64,000 bases of DNA from Lamellibrachia columna. Taxonomy: Eukaryota > Annelida > Polychaeta > Sabellida > Siboglinidae. The notes below the pieces were generated by a model, which did not search any database, was not told the origin of the DNA, and saw only the letters and a program-made list of their open reading frames with translations. Location: positions 21,152,729-21,216,728 of the forward strand of contig OY759271.1 in assembly GCA_963662155.1 (NCBI GenBank). Direction: 5' to 3'. Shown here piece after piece: positions 44,286 to 55,099 of the stretch (positions are counted from its first letter, which is position 1; each line of letters opens with the position of its first letter). The position numbers and the translations under genes are program-made.

Positions 44286-45354
44286 TTTTTGCCTGTATGT
44301 AATGTTCCATGTTTAACATTGTTAGATAATCTGAATAGCAAATCAGTTGTATAGGATTTTGAAATGTTATAACATAGATGTAATGTCCATATTTAATATC
44401 GTATAGTTGGTTTTATGGATACTGTGATTGGCCTAGCATTTAGCTGATGCTCCTTTTCTTCATACCAAGTGGGGCTGGAATGATTTAGTACAACAGCTTT
44501 AAAAAAATGACAGTAAGAAATAATCAATGATATGTATGCATGTATATGAACGAATTGTAGCTGTAATGAAGGTTTAATTACTGTCATCCATAATTGCGTG
44601 AAAGATTTTCAAGCCAATGTGACCACAGTTTAAATTTCCCAAAGCACAAAATGTAATAAAGGAAGTAGCTATGCTAAATTTATATTTAGTTTATTGTTAG
44701 GTATTGGACTGGGTAGACATTTTGTCCAGCCCCTATGGCCTGGGCTGTTGCACATCATTTAGTATTTTGAAAAATTCATACATTTACTTTTTGTCATTTT
44801 CTCCGAGCATTCACATGTAAAAGGATGAAGCATTACATTAATACCACAATTTTCAGGCCCATCCTCAGGCTTTTGTGAAGAGGTTCACGTGTACACAATC
44901 AGCTGGGGATTTCAATGATAATTTCTGAAAAATTTGTTTAAAAACAAAAAAGGTTGGTTCTTCGATCGCCCCAGAGGACGGGCATGGCTTTAGTGAATGG
45001 AACGCTGGGCATGGGTTCCCAGGTGTCTGTTGCGGGTCAAATTAAAGTTTACGGTGACCATTTTGTTTTTAGGAATGGGAATTTTTCGGATTTCCATTTT
45101 TTCTGTGTGAAAATCATCATTTCTATGATTCGTGTGAATCCGGTTTAAAAGGTGGGGGGGTTGTAGCCCTCTCGATCCACTCTTCCCGAAAACTCCCGGC
45201 GTAATCGGGCATATTGATTTGGTTGCAGGTGTGGTTTGCTTTTTGTAAATAAGTCACTCCGATCAAGGTTTAAAACATTTGCTGTGATTGGTTGATTGCC
45301 AGCCAGGTGAAACTTTTTGTCCAATAGGAAGTTTCGTCTCTCACAACCTGTAAT
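44286..45354. other. Unassigned, downstream of RPS26
   Basis: No gene recognised. Confidence 0.4.
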
Positions 45355-45435
45355 TCAGGGCTGCCGACTACAATTAAGGAAATTTAACGCAGATTGCGAC
45401 ATTACGGAAACTGCCGCCGAATTACGGAAATATGG
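45355..45435. repeat. Short dispersed repeat with TTACGGAAA motifs, copy 2
   Basis: GGGCTGCCGACTAC, AATTTAACGCAGATTGCG and ATTACGGAAACTGCCGCCG match 24,378-24,478. Confidence 0.75.
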
Positions 45436-45680
45436 TTTGCCTTCGTAGAGTGCCTTGTGCACAAGGACGAGTATCTTGTACTCGATCCGTCTCTTAACGG
45501 GCAGCCAGTGTAGTTGCCGCAGTATTATTGTCATGGACTGCCGATCACCCCGCCGAATCTGCATGACAATGGCAATGCGAATCGCTGAACCATTTCCAGA
45601 GGGTGCAGGAGGCGATCGGTTATGACTACGACTGACTGAGACCCCCTCTGGCTTTGCCAATATGCCTAGATCCATCCCTG
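45436..45680 (-). pseudogene. LINE C-terminal fragment
   Basis: The minus-strand frame contains ILRQLHWLPVKRRIEYKILV followed by LVHKALYEGKPYF. This is the LHWLPVxxRIxyKil motif near the carboxy end of many CR1/jockey-like ORF2 proteins. The rest of the element is absent. Confidence 0.7.
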
Positions 45681-45794
45681 CGTAATAATACTATTGCATG
45701 TTATAACGGCAGCGTTGAGGAGGACACCGGATTCTAAAATGCTCCGGCCAGTCTGGTCTAACCACGTCACAAGCTTGCAATAATTCGCTATATT

Positions 45795-46210
45795 GATCGC
45801 CAGGTGGAACCATCGGACGATTTAACTCGGTAATCAGGTCAAGAGCATCTCTTGTAGTGGCATTCTAGCGACTACGGTGCACCACCACAATCTGTCCATT
45901 AAATTAGGGGGAGATCCATACAAAACATTTTTTATTTTATCATGTCTAATGTATTATTGACATGACATCTCCAATTTTAATTTAAAACGTTCTAATATGA
46001 TAGATCAGGTGGAACCATCGCCGCATCGCCATCGGACAATTTAACTCGGTAATCAGGTCAAGAGCATCTCTTGTAGTGGCATTCTACGGTGCACCACCAC
46101 AATCCGTCCATTAAATTAAGGGGAGATTCATACAAAACATTTTTATTTTATCATGTCTAATATATTGTTGACATAATAGTTCCAATTTAAAACGTGTTCT
46201 AATATGATAG
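45795..46210. repeat. Roughly 208-bp tandem duplication upstream of tRNA-Asp
   Basis: 45,795-46,003 and 46,003-46,210 share AGGTGGAACCATCG, AACTCGGTAATCAGGTCAAG, GGTGCACCACCACAATC and CTAATATGATAG, with small indels. A separate motif AATAATACTATTGCATGTTA occurs both before (45,685) and after (46,594) this locus. Confidence 0.88.
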
Positions 46211-46238
46211 AACTAATGTCGGTCGATTTTTCAGCCAT

Positions 46239-46310
46239 TCCCCGTTAGTATAGTGGTGAGTATCCCCGCCTGTCACGCGGGAGACCGGGGTTCAATTCCC
46301 CGACGAGGAG
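46239..46310 (+). tRNA. tRNA-Asp (anticodon GTC)
   Basis: The 72-nt cloverleaf folds fully. The D-arm region TAGTATAGTGGTGAGTATC contains the A box. The anticodon stem CCCGC/GCGGG holds loop CTGTCAC with anticodon GTC. The T-arm CGGGGTTCAATTCCCCG contains the B box. The acceptor TCCCCGT pairs with ACGAGGA except for one C-A mismatch at the fourth pair; most animal copies have T-A or C-G there. A TTTCGTTTTT run just after the gene is a suitable RNA polymerase III terminator. There is no intron, and CCA is not encoded. Confidence 0.92.
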
Positions 46311-46661
46311 GTTTCGTTTTTCTGTACGTAAATGAAGTTTTCATTAACAATGAATCGCATATATTATTGCATTACTATGGTCAAAACACTAACGTTTTCA
46401 TGGTAGATATATATAAAGACCACCAACTCCATCAGTCCACAGCACATTCACAACAACTAATAAATAAAAGTTAAAATAATTTATAAAAAGTAGATTATCG
46501 GACCTTTCTGATTATTGTTTCTTTAATGATTTTAAAGTTCCGTAGTTTAAAATTAGTATTTATTGTGCATGGTTACTACCCATAATAATACTATTGCATG
46601 TTATAACGTCGATATATTATTTGGTGAAGTTACATTACTTACGGATCAGTCTTTAAGCAAT

Positions 46662-46687
46662 TCCCCGTTAATGTAGTGGTGAGTATC
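46662..46687 (+). pseudogene. Truncated tRNA-Asp 5' part
   Basis: TCCCCGTTAATGTAGTGGTG and the next bases repeat the first 26 nt of the tRNA-Asp at 46,239 with two changes, then diverge before the anticodon arm. It lies about 350 bp downstream of the complete gene. Confidence 0.8.
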
Positions 46688-47048
46688 ACTGGAGACTATG
46701 GCTTGAGGCAATTTATGTACTTTTTGTGCTGTAGAACCATCAACTGTATATAGTGTTCACATTTTTATTATGTCAGACATATAAATGCTAATCCTAGTTG
46801 AGTCTAGTTCATGTCACTTAAGCCATTTGTAACTTAGCTTGCACATTTTGGCAGGATGTCAACTAGTAGAAATCAAATCTTATAGGTAGGGTAGTGTTGA
46901 CAGAGTCAGGCCATTAGAGCTGTAAATCCGGGTCAGAATTTAAAGGTGGACACTTGATTACAAAATTATAATAATGCAGAAGTCCTTTGGAGATGGATAC
47001 AATTTGAGACACCATAAGATGAAAACAATTATTCTTATTATCCACTTG

Positions 47049-47412
47049 AACACTAGTGGGGTGTGGTGGTGTTGTGGATAGAACACTAGTGGGGTGTGGT
47101 GGTGTTGTGGATAGAACACTAGTGGGGTGTGGTGGTGTTGTGGATAGAACACTAGTGGGGTGTGGTGGTGTTGTGGATAGAACACTAGTGGGGTGTAGTG
47201 GTGTTGTGGATAGAACACTAGTGGGGTGTGGTGGTGTTGTGGATAGAACACTAGTGGGGTGTGGTGGTGTTGTGGATAGAACACTAGTGGGGTGTAGTGG
47301 TGTTGTGGATAGAACACTAGTGGGGTGTGGTGGTGTTGTGGATAGAACACTAGTGGGGTGTGGTGGTGTTGTGGATAGAACACTAGTGGGGTGTGGTGGT
47401 GTAGTGGATAGA
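47049..47412. repeat. 33-bp minisatellite derived from a SINE head, 11 copies
   Basis: Units run GGGGTGTGGTGGTGTTGTGG, then ATAGAACACTAGT. The last copy reads GGTGTAGTGGATAGAACATC and continues without a break into the SINE at 47,413. The unit therefore contains the SINE A-box segment. Stop-free frames of 155-169 codons across it are artefacts. Confidence 0.95.
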
Positions 47413-47535
47413 ACATCAGACAATCAATCGAGAGAACCAAGGATCAAGTCCTCTTGCTGTTCACTCAGCTGTATAAATGAGTACCTGGTTATAGATGGTG
47501 GTGGTGGACTCATCAATGAATAGTCTATGCACAGT
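47401..47535 (+). mobile_element. tRNA-derived SINE, partial, joined to the 33-bp array
   Basis: The A-box region GTAGTGGATAGAACATC is in the last array unit. GATCAAGTCC (B-box region), then CACTCAGCTGTATAAATGAG and a GATGGTGGTGGTGGAC variant follow. The 3' body is missing. Confidence 0.8.
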
Positions 47536-47576
47536 AATGCAAGAGGTGTGACAACGATCTGAGCCTCCCATCTGGG

Positions 47577-47912
47577 GAATGGTAGTGTAGTGGCTAAAAC
47601 ATTGGACTTTCAATCAGTAGAACCCGGGTTCAAATCCTCTTGTTGCCGTTTTGAACCTTGGGCAATTTCATTCACTCCACATTGCTTTAGGTCACTCAGC
47701 TCTATAAAATGAATGAGTATCCGGCAATAGACAGTGGTTGGTATATGTGAACAAACGTTCTACGTGCTGTAATTGCAGCTTGGCTGAAAGCTTGCCAGAG
47801 AAGTTGAGTTGGTGTTGTAAAGAACAAGACTGTCAGGGGCTCAAGTGTACAGTGCTTTGAGCGATTCTACAGACTGGATTCCGCATTATATCAGAACGTA
47901 CTGTTTTATTAT
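47577..47912 (+). mobile_element. tRNA-derived SINE, near full length
   Basis: The head GGTAGTGTAGTGGCTAAAAC (A box) and GGGTTCAAATCC (B box) are followed by the body: CACTCAGCTCTATAAAATGA, AATTGCAGCTTGGCTGAA and AGTGCTTTGAGCGATTC. It ends with CGCATTATATCAGAACGTAC. The same family is at 11,530-11,833 and 47,401-47,535. Confidence 0.88.
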
Positions 47913-49065
47913 TCTTCTAATTTGTATTTGTAATATGTATCTTTTCAGGTAGTCTCAGAAATATGGCGGAATCACCATGAACCTCATTAACAGAAAATGT
48001 GCTACATAGATTTATGGAACCCCAACTCATTGAAAGCAGTGTTGAATTAATAAACCACAGCTAATTATTGCATTAAGTAATTAATCAATGATGGACCAAA
48101 CATAAAGGGAATACTGAAGCTGAGTGTTGGACATGGAGCCGTTGATGCAGCACACAAATGGACTAAGTATATATTAGACTGCACTAGTCACTAGAATACA
48201 ACATATATAAACAAAGAACATGTTATTAATTTGTTCATGGACCTGTACCAGATTTGTTTACGTATAATAAAGACCCCCATGATGTTGTTTTTTTTGCATT
48301 TATTTTCTTTGCAATTTATTTATTCTGTGATTGGCACAATTCATTATCTGACGTGATTGTACTGAATAGAAGAGATTGGGTGATTATATCACAAATGTAA
48401 TAAATTGTGATTACTGTTAACATTTGAGTGTGATTACAAGTATGATTACTTAGAAACTGAGTGTTATTGATTTTGACTACTTTTGCATGTAATTGTAAAG
48501 TCATTTGTCATGCCACTCCTCCTATACTGGGAAGCACTTCATATCAGTTTCATACTTTCATCAAAGTTTGCTAAGTTAACTACTCACAACAGTGTATATT
48601 ATGCTAACATGGAATACGATGCATTCTATGTTTAAACAGTAATTAAAATGTTGTCTCTACATAACTAAAACCCAAGACCCGGCATCCTTTACTAATCACT
48701 ACTCATTCCAGTTCCATTGCTGGAGGCTGAGCCTGGCACATGGGCTCCATAGTAAGGACACAAGCCAGATAAGGTTATCTGTACCCCTGAGAATAAAAAT
48801 AGTCAACTCTAAATATCTACTAACACTTTTGATTAAACTTACACCAAATGATACACAACTTCTTCATGTTTCACATCATGGTAATATTATAAGAAAGGAA
48901 TTGAATTTTGGTTAATAAATTCTGTGACACCAATTGACAATGATGATGTCCTGCTCAGGTCACATCAATGGGTCAGAGACAGTTACCAGCATCTCACATG
49001 ATGACAGCACATGGCAGATTTAATCACCTAGTAATTCATTAAAACTGCGTGAAATTTTATGTTTC

Positions 49066-49067
<2 letters not shown>
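47913..49067. other. Unassigned AT-rich sequence
   Basis: No conserved coding segment. An AATAAA-type signal followed by a T-run at about 48,266-48,297 could be a transcript end, but no coding exon was found upstream. Confidence 0.4.

Positions 49068-49119
<52 letters not shown>
49068..49119. repeat. (AT)n microsatellite
   Basis: About 26 uninterrupted AT dinucleotides. Confidence 0.95.
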
Positions 49120-49121
<2 letters not shown>

Positions 49122-49409
49122 CCACCAAAATAAAGGAAATATGTCCTAAGAAACAATAATAATAAAAAGTGTCTAAAATGTCTGAGTGCTGCCACCTTGT
49201 GATGGGCAATCACAAAAATTTGTCCTGTCACATTCTCCCCCGTTGGGTGGTTGATGTCCCAACAACCAATGTCATAAACACAAGCCAATGATAACATACT
49301 AAGATTCCATGCCTGCATAGCACGTGTACAAGAAACCAAACTAACAAGCCAATACAACATTATGAGTGTGTACTGACAGTAGCCATTCTAGTTAATAACT
49401 GGTTCACAC

Positions 49410-49537
49410 CCCTTATGAAAATATACCATATGGTATTCCATAGTATACCATGGTATATAATGGTATTTACCATGGTATATTATGGTATTTACCATGGTTT
49501 ACCTGTTTCAAAACACCATGGTATATTTTCATAAGGG
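49410..49537. mobile_element. 128-bp foldback (MITE-like) element
   Basis: The ends are perfect 20-bp inverted repeats (CCCTTATGAAAATATACCAT). The interior consists of overlapping ACCATGGTAT/ATGGTATTTACC palindromes, so nearly the whole element can fold. It has no coding capacity. Its right end lies directly against the 39/43-bp minisatellite. No clear target duplication is seen. Confidence 0.8.
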
Positions 49538-49538
49538 T

Positions 49539-52500
49539 CAAGTCTGACTGCTTGTAGACAAGTCCACTCTCTCCCTTCCTACAAGTCTGACTGCCAGTAC
49601 ACAAGTCCACTCCCTTCTTGCAAGTCTGACTGCCAGTACACAAGTCCACTCCCTTCCTGCAAGTCTGACTGCCTGTAGACAAGTCCACTCTCTCCCTTCC
49701 TGCAAGTCTGACTGCCAGTACACAAGTCCACTCTCTACCTTCCTGCAAGTCTGACTGCCAGTACACAAGTCCACTCCCTTCCTTCAAGTCTGACTGCCTG
49801 TACACAAGTCCACTCTCTACCTTCCTGCAAGTCTGACTGCCAGTACACAAGTCCACTCCCTTCCTTCAAGTCTGACTGCCTGTAGACAAGTCCACTCTCT
49901 ACCTTCCTGCAAGTCTGACTGCCAGTACACAAGTCCACTCCCTTCCTTCAAGTCTGACTGCCTGTAGACAAGTCCACTCTCTCCCTTCCTGCAAGTCTGA
50001 CTGCCAGTACACAAGTCCACTCCCTTCCTTCAAGTCTGACTGCCTGTAGACAAGTCCACTCTCTCCCTTCCTGCAAGTCTGACTGCCAGTACACAAGTCC
50101 ACTCCCTTCCTTCAAGTCTGACTGCCTGTAGACAAGTCCACTCTCTCCCTTCCTGCAAGTCTGACTGCCAGTACACAAGTCCACTCCCTTCCTTCAAGTC
50201 TGGCTGCCTGTACACAAGTCCCCTCTCTCCCTTTCTTCAAGTCTGACTGCCTGTAGACAAGTCCACTCTCTCCCTTCCTTCAAGTCTGACTGCCTGTAGA
50301 CAAGTCCACTCTCTCCCTTCCTTCAAGTCTGACTGCCTGTAGACAAGTCCACTCTCTACCTTCCTGCAAGTCTGACTGCCAGTACACAAGTCCACTCCCT
50401 TCCTTCAAGTCTGACTGCCTGTAGACAAGTCCACTCTCTCCCTTCCTGCAAGTCTGACTGCCTGTAGACAAGTCCACTCTCTTCCTTCCTTCAAGTCTGA
50501 CTGCCAGTACACAAGTCCACTCCCTTCCTTCAAGTCTGACTGCCTGTAGACAAGTCCACTCTCTCCCTTCCTGCAAGTCTGACTACCAGTACACAAGTCC
50601 ACTCCCTTCCTTCAAGTCTGACTGCCTGTAGACAAGTCAACTCTCTCCCTTCCTGCAAGTCTGACTGCCAGTACACAAGTCCATTCCCTTCCTTCAAGTC
50701 TGACTGCCTGTAGACAAGTCCACTCTCTCCCTTTCTGCAAGTCTGACTGCCAGTACACAAGTCCACTCTCTCCCTTCCTTGAAGTCTGACTGCCAGTACA
50801 CAAGTCCACTCCCTTCCTTCAAGTCTGACTGCCTGTAGACAAGTCCACTCTCTCCCTTCCTGCAAGTCTGACTGCCAGTACACAAGTCCACTCCCTTCCT
50901 TCAAGTCTGACTGCCTGTATACAAGTCCACTCTCTCCCTTCCTTCAAGTCTGACTGCCAGTACACAAGTCCACTCTCTCCCTTCCTTCAAGTCTGACTGC
51001 CAGTACACAAGTCCACTCCCTTCCTTCAAGTCTGACTGCCTGTAGACAAGTCCACTCCCTTCCTTCAAGTCTGACTGCCAGTACACAAGTCCACTCTCTC
51101 CCTTCCTTCAAGTCTGACTGCCAGTACACAAGTCCACTCCCTTCCTTCAAGTCTGACTGCCTGTAGACAAGTTCACTCTCTACCTTCCTACAAGTCTGAC
51201 TGCCAGTACACAAGTCCACTCCCTTCTTGCAAGTCTGACTGCCAGTACATAAGTCCACTCCCTTTCTGCAAGTCTGATTGCCTGTAGACAAGTCCACTCT
51301 CTCCCTTCCTTCAAGTCTGACTGCCTGTAGACAAGTCCACTCTCTCCCTTCCTTCAAGTCTGACTGCCAGTACACAAGTCAACTCCCTTCTTGCAAGTCT
51401 GATTGCCTGTAGACAAGTCCACTCTCTCCCTTCCTTCAAGTCTGATTGCCAGTACACAAGTCCACTCCCTTCCTTCAAGTCTGACTGCCTGTAGACAAGT
51501 CCACTCTCTCCCTTCCTTCAAGTCTGACTGTCTGTAGACAAGTCCACTCTCTCCCTTCAAGTCTGACTGCCTGTAGACAAGTCCACTCTCTCCCTTCCTT
51601 CAAGTCTGACTGCCTGTAGACAAGTCCACTCTCTCCCTTCCTTCAAGTCTGATTGCCTGTAGACAAGTCCACTCTCTCCCTTCCTTCAAGTCTGACTGCC
51701 TGTAGACAAGTCCACTCTCTCCCTTCCTTCAAGTCTGACTGCCTGTAGACAAGTCCACTCTCTCCCTTCCTTCAAGTCTGATTGCCTGTAGACAAGTCCA
51801 CTCTCTCCCTTCCTTCAAGTCTGACTGCCTGTAGACAAGTCCACTCTCTCCCTTCCTTCAAGTCTGACTGCCAGTACACAAGTCCACTCCCTTCTTGCAA
51901 GTCTGACTGCCTGTACACAAGTCCACTCTCTACCTTCCTGCAAGTCTGACTGCCAGTACACAAGTCCACTCCCTTCCTTCAAGTCTGACTGCCTGTAGAC
52001 AAGTCCACTCTCTACCTTCCTGCAAGTCTGACTGCCTGTAGACAAGTCCACTCTCTCCCTTCCTTCAAGTCTGATTGCCTGTAGACAAGTCCACTCTCTC
52101 CCTTCCTTCAAGTCTGACTGCCTGTATACAAGTCCACTCTCTCCCTTCCTTCAAGTCTGACTGCCAGTACACAAGTCCACTCCCTTCCTGCAAGTCTGAT
52201 TGCCTGTAGACAAGTCCACTCTCTCCCTTCCTTCAAGTCTGACTGCCTGTAGACAAGTCCACTCTCTCCCTTCCTTCAAGTCTGACTGCCAGTACACAAG
52301 TCCACTCCCTTCCTGCAAGTCTGACTGCCAGTACACAAGTCCACTCCCTTCCTGCAAGTCTGACTGCCAGTACACAAGTCCACTCCCTTCCTGCAAGTCT
52401 GACTGCCAGTACACAAGTCCACTCCCTTCTTGCAAGTCTGACTGCCTGTAGACAAGTCCACTCTCTCCCTTCCTTCAAGTCTGACTGCCAGTACACAAGT

Positions 52501-54424
52501 CCACTCTCTCCCTTCCTTCAAGTCTGACTGCCAGTACACAAGTCCACTCCCTTCCTTCAAGTCTGACTGCCTGTATACAAGTCCACTCCCTTCCTTCAAG
52601 TCTGACTGCCAGTACACAAGTCCACTCTCTCCCTTCCTTCAAGTCTGACTGCCAGTACACAAGTCCACTCCCTTCCTTCAAGTCTGACTGCCTGTAGACA
52701 AGTCCACTCTCTACCTTCCTACAAGTCTGACTGCCAGTACACAAGTCCACTCCCTTCTTGCAAGTCTGACTGCCAGTACACAAGTCCACTCCCTTTCTGC
52801 AAGTCTGATTGCCTGTAGACAAGTCCACTCTCTCCCTTCAAGTCTGACTGCCTGTAGACAAGTCCACTCTCTCCCTTCCTTCAAGTCTGACTGCCAGTAC
52901 ACAAGTCAACTCCCTTCTTGCAAGTCTGATTGCCTGTAGACAAGTCCACTCTCTCCCTTCCTTCAAGTCTGATTGCCAGTACACAAGTCCACTCCCTTCC
53001 TTCAAGTCTGACTGCCTGTAGACAAGTCCACTCTCTCCCTTCCTTCAAGTCTGACTGTCTGTAGACAAGTCCACTCTCTCCCTTCCTTCAAGTCTGACTG
53101 CCTGTAGACAAGTCCACTCTCTCCCTTCCTTCAAGTCTGACTGCCTGTAGACAAGTCCACTCTCTCCCTTCCTTCAAGTCTGATTGCCTGTAGACAAGTC
53201 CACTCTCTCCCTTCCTTCAAGTCTGACTGCCTGTAGACAAGTCCACTCTCTCCCTTCCTTCAAGTCTGACTGCCTGTAGACAAGTCCACTCTCTCCCTTC
53301 CTTCAAGTCTGATTGCCTGTAGACAAGTCCACTCTCTCCCTTCCTTCAAGTCTGACTGCCTGTAGACAAGTCCACTCTCTCCCTTCCTTCAAGTCTGACT
53401 GCCAGTACACAAGTCCACTCCCTTCTTGCAAGTCTGACTGCCTGTACACAAGTCCACTCTCTACCTTCCTGCAAGTCTGACTGCCAGTACACAAGTCCAC
53501 TCCCTTCCTTCAAGTCTGACTGCCTGTAGACAAGTTCACTCTCTACCTTCCTGCAAGTCTGACTGCCTGTAGACAAGTCCACTCTCTCCCTTCCTTCAAG
53601 TCTGATTGCCTGTAGACAAGTCCACTCTCTCCCTTCCTTCAAGTCTGACTGCCAGTACACAAGTCCACTCCCTTCCTGCAAGTCTGACTGCCAGTACACA
53701 AGTCCACTCCCTTCCTGCAAGTCTGACTGCCAGTACACAAGTCCACTCCCTTCCTGCAAGTCTGATTGCCTATAGACAAGTCCACTCTCTCCCTTCCTTC
53801 AAGTCTGACTGCCTGTAGACAAGTCCACTCTCTCCCTTCCTTCAAGTCTGACTGCCAGTACACAAGTCCACTCCCTTCCTGCAAGTCTGATTGCCTGTAT
53901 ACAAGTCCACTCTCTCCCTTCCTTCAAGTCTGACTGCCTGTAGACAAGTCCACTCTCTCCCTTCCTTCAAGTCTGACTGCCAGTACACAAGTCCACTCCC
54001 TTCCTGCAAGTCTGATTGCCTGTAGACAAGTCCACTCTCTCCCTTCCTTCAAGTCTGACTGCCTGTAGACAAGTCCACTCTCTCCCTTCCTTCAAGTCTG
54101 ACTGCCAGTACACAAGTCCACTCCCTTCCTGCAAGTCTGATTGCCTGTAGACAAGTCCACTCTCTCCCTTCCTTCAAGTCTGACTGCCTGTAGACAAGTC
54201 CACTCTCTCCCTTCCTTCAAGTCTGACTGCCAGTACACAAGTCCACTCCCTTCCTGCAAGTCTGACTGCCAGTACACAAGTCCACTCCCTTCTTGCAAGT
54301 CTGATTGCCTGTAGACAAGTCCACTCTCCCTTCCTGCAAGTCTGACTGCCAGTACACAAGTCCACTCCCTTCCTGCAAGTTTGACTGCCTGTAGACAAGT
54401 CAACTCTCTCCCTTCCTTCAAGTC
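49539..54424. repeat. 4.9-kb minisatellite of 39- and 43-bp units
   Basis: Two unit types alternate. One contains CAAGTCTGACTGCCTGTAGA and CTCTCTCCCTTCCTT (43 bp). The other contains CTGACTGCCAGTACACAAG and CTCCCTTCCTG (39 bp). Together they form an 82-bp higher-order unit in the left third. Farther right the 43-bp type is often tandem with itself. A block of more than 1.1 kb from about 50,944 recurs at 52,475, offset 1,531 bp, with 4-bp indels at 51,555 and 52,833. About 118 monomers in all. The many short minus-strand frames are not genes. Confidence 0.96.
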
Positions 54425-54924
54425 TGAATATAGGAGACAGACAGTAGTGGAACCTGATACAAAACTGAGTTGCCACGGAATTGGGCGACACTCAACTATA
54501 ATAGATGTCTGAAAGGAAAATGCATTTTAATTGCATTTTAATCAACTGAAAACGGAGGGTACCAACCAAGTGTCACACGTTTTAATATTATAACGCATGG
54601 ATGATTTTGTTCCACATTACATAAATTATTAGTCTGAATTTACGGAATGACAGCAGATGGCAACACCATTGGCATTTCTGTGAAAGACAATGGCTGGGTG
54701 AGTGCCACTAGTCTTGATGCATACGTTTGTGAATGCTGAATGTATATCGGCATGGCTATCCATTGTGCGCGTGTAAATATGCACACACGAATGCAACACA
54801 TACAGCCGAGGAATGGTATTCCAGTGAGGAATCTGAATGAGATTTGGTATTTGTAGTGTGTTAACATTGAAGTCAAACAACAATTTACTTGAAGAGTCTG
54901 TTTTTTTAACCACTTGGATAACTC
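54425..54924. other. Unassigned
   Basis: No recognised gene or repeat. Confidence 0.4.
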
Positions 54925-55099
54925 TTATTCCTTACGTCTCAAGAAACTTGTTTGTATTGTCCGAATATTTCAGCCAATTCACACGGTGTTCATCACCAGT
55001 GAAGCTGATGAATGTCGAGCGAGGTGGCTGACGAAGGCTGACTGAGGTGGCCAAAATATTCGGAGAATACAAACAAGTTTTTTTGAGACTAAGGAATAA
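54925..55099. mobile_element. 175-bp foldback element
   Basis: Arms of about 51 bp (TTATTCCTTACGTCTCAAGA to CAGCCA, and the inverted copy 55,049-55,099) match with few differences. They contain AACTTGTTTGTATT and CCGAATATTT. The loop is about 70 bp. There is no coding capacity. Confidence 0.75.

Noticed and set aside
46914..47523. Frames of 155-169 codons with VVDRTLVGCGG and TTPPHPTSV repeats
   Set aside because: They are readings of the 33-bp SINE-derived array.
49467..54491. Many overlapping minus-strand frames with CTGSQT and WQSDLQEG motifs
   Set aside because: They are readings of the 39/43-bp array, shifting frame at each unit.
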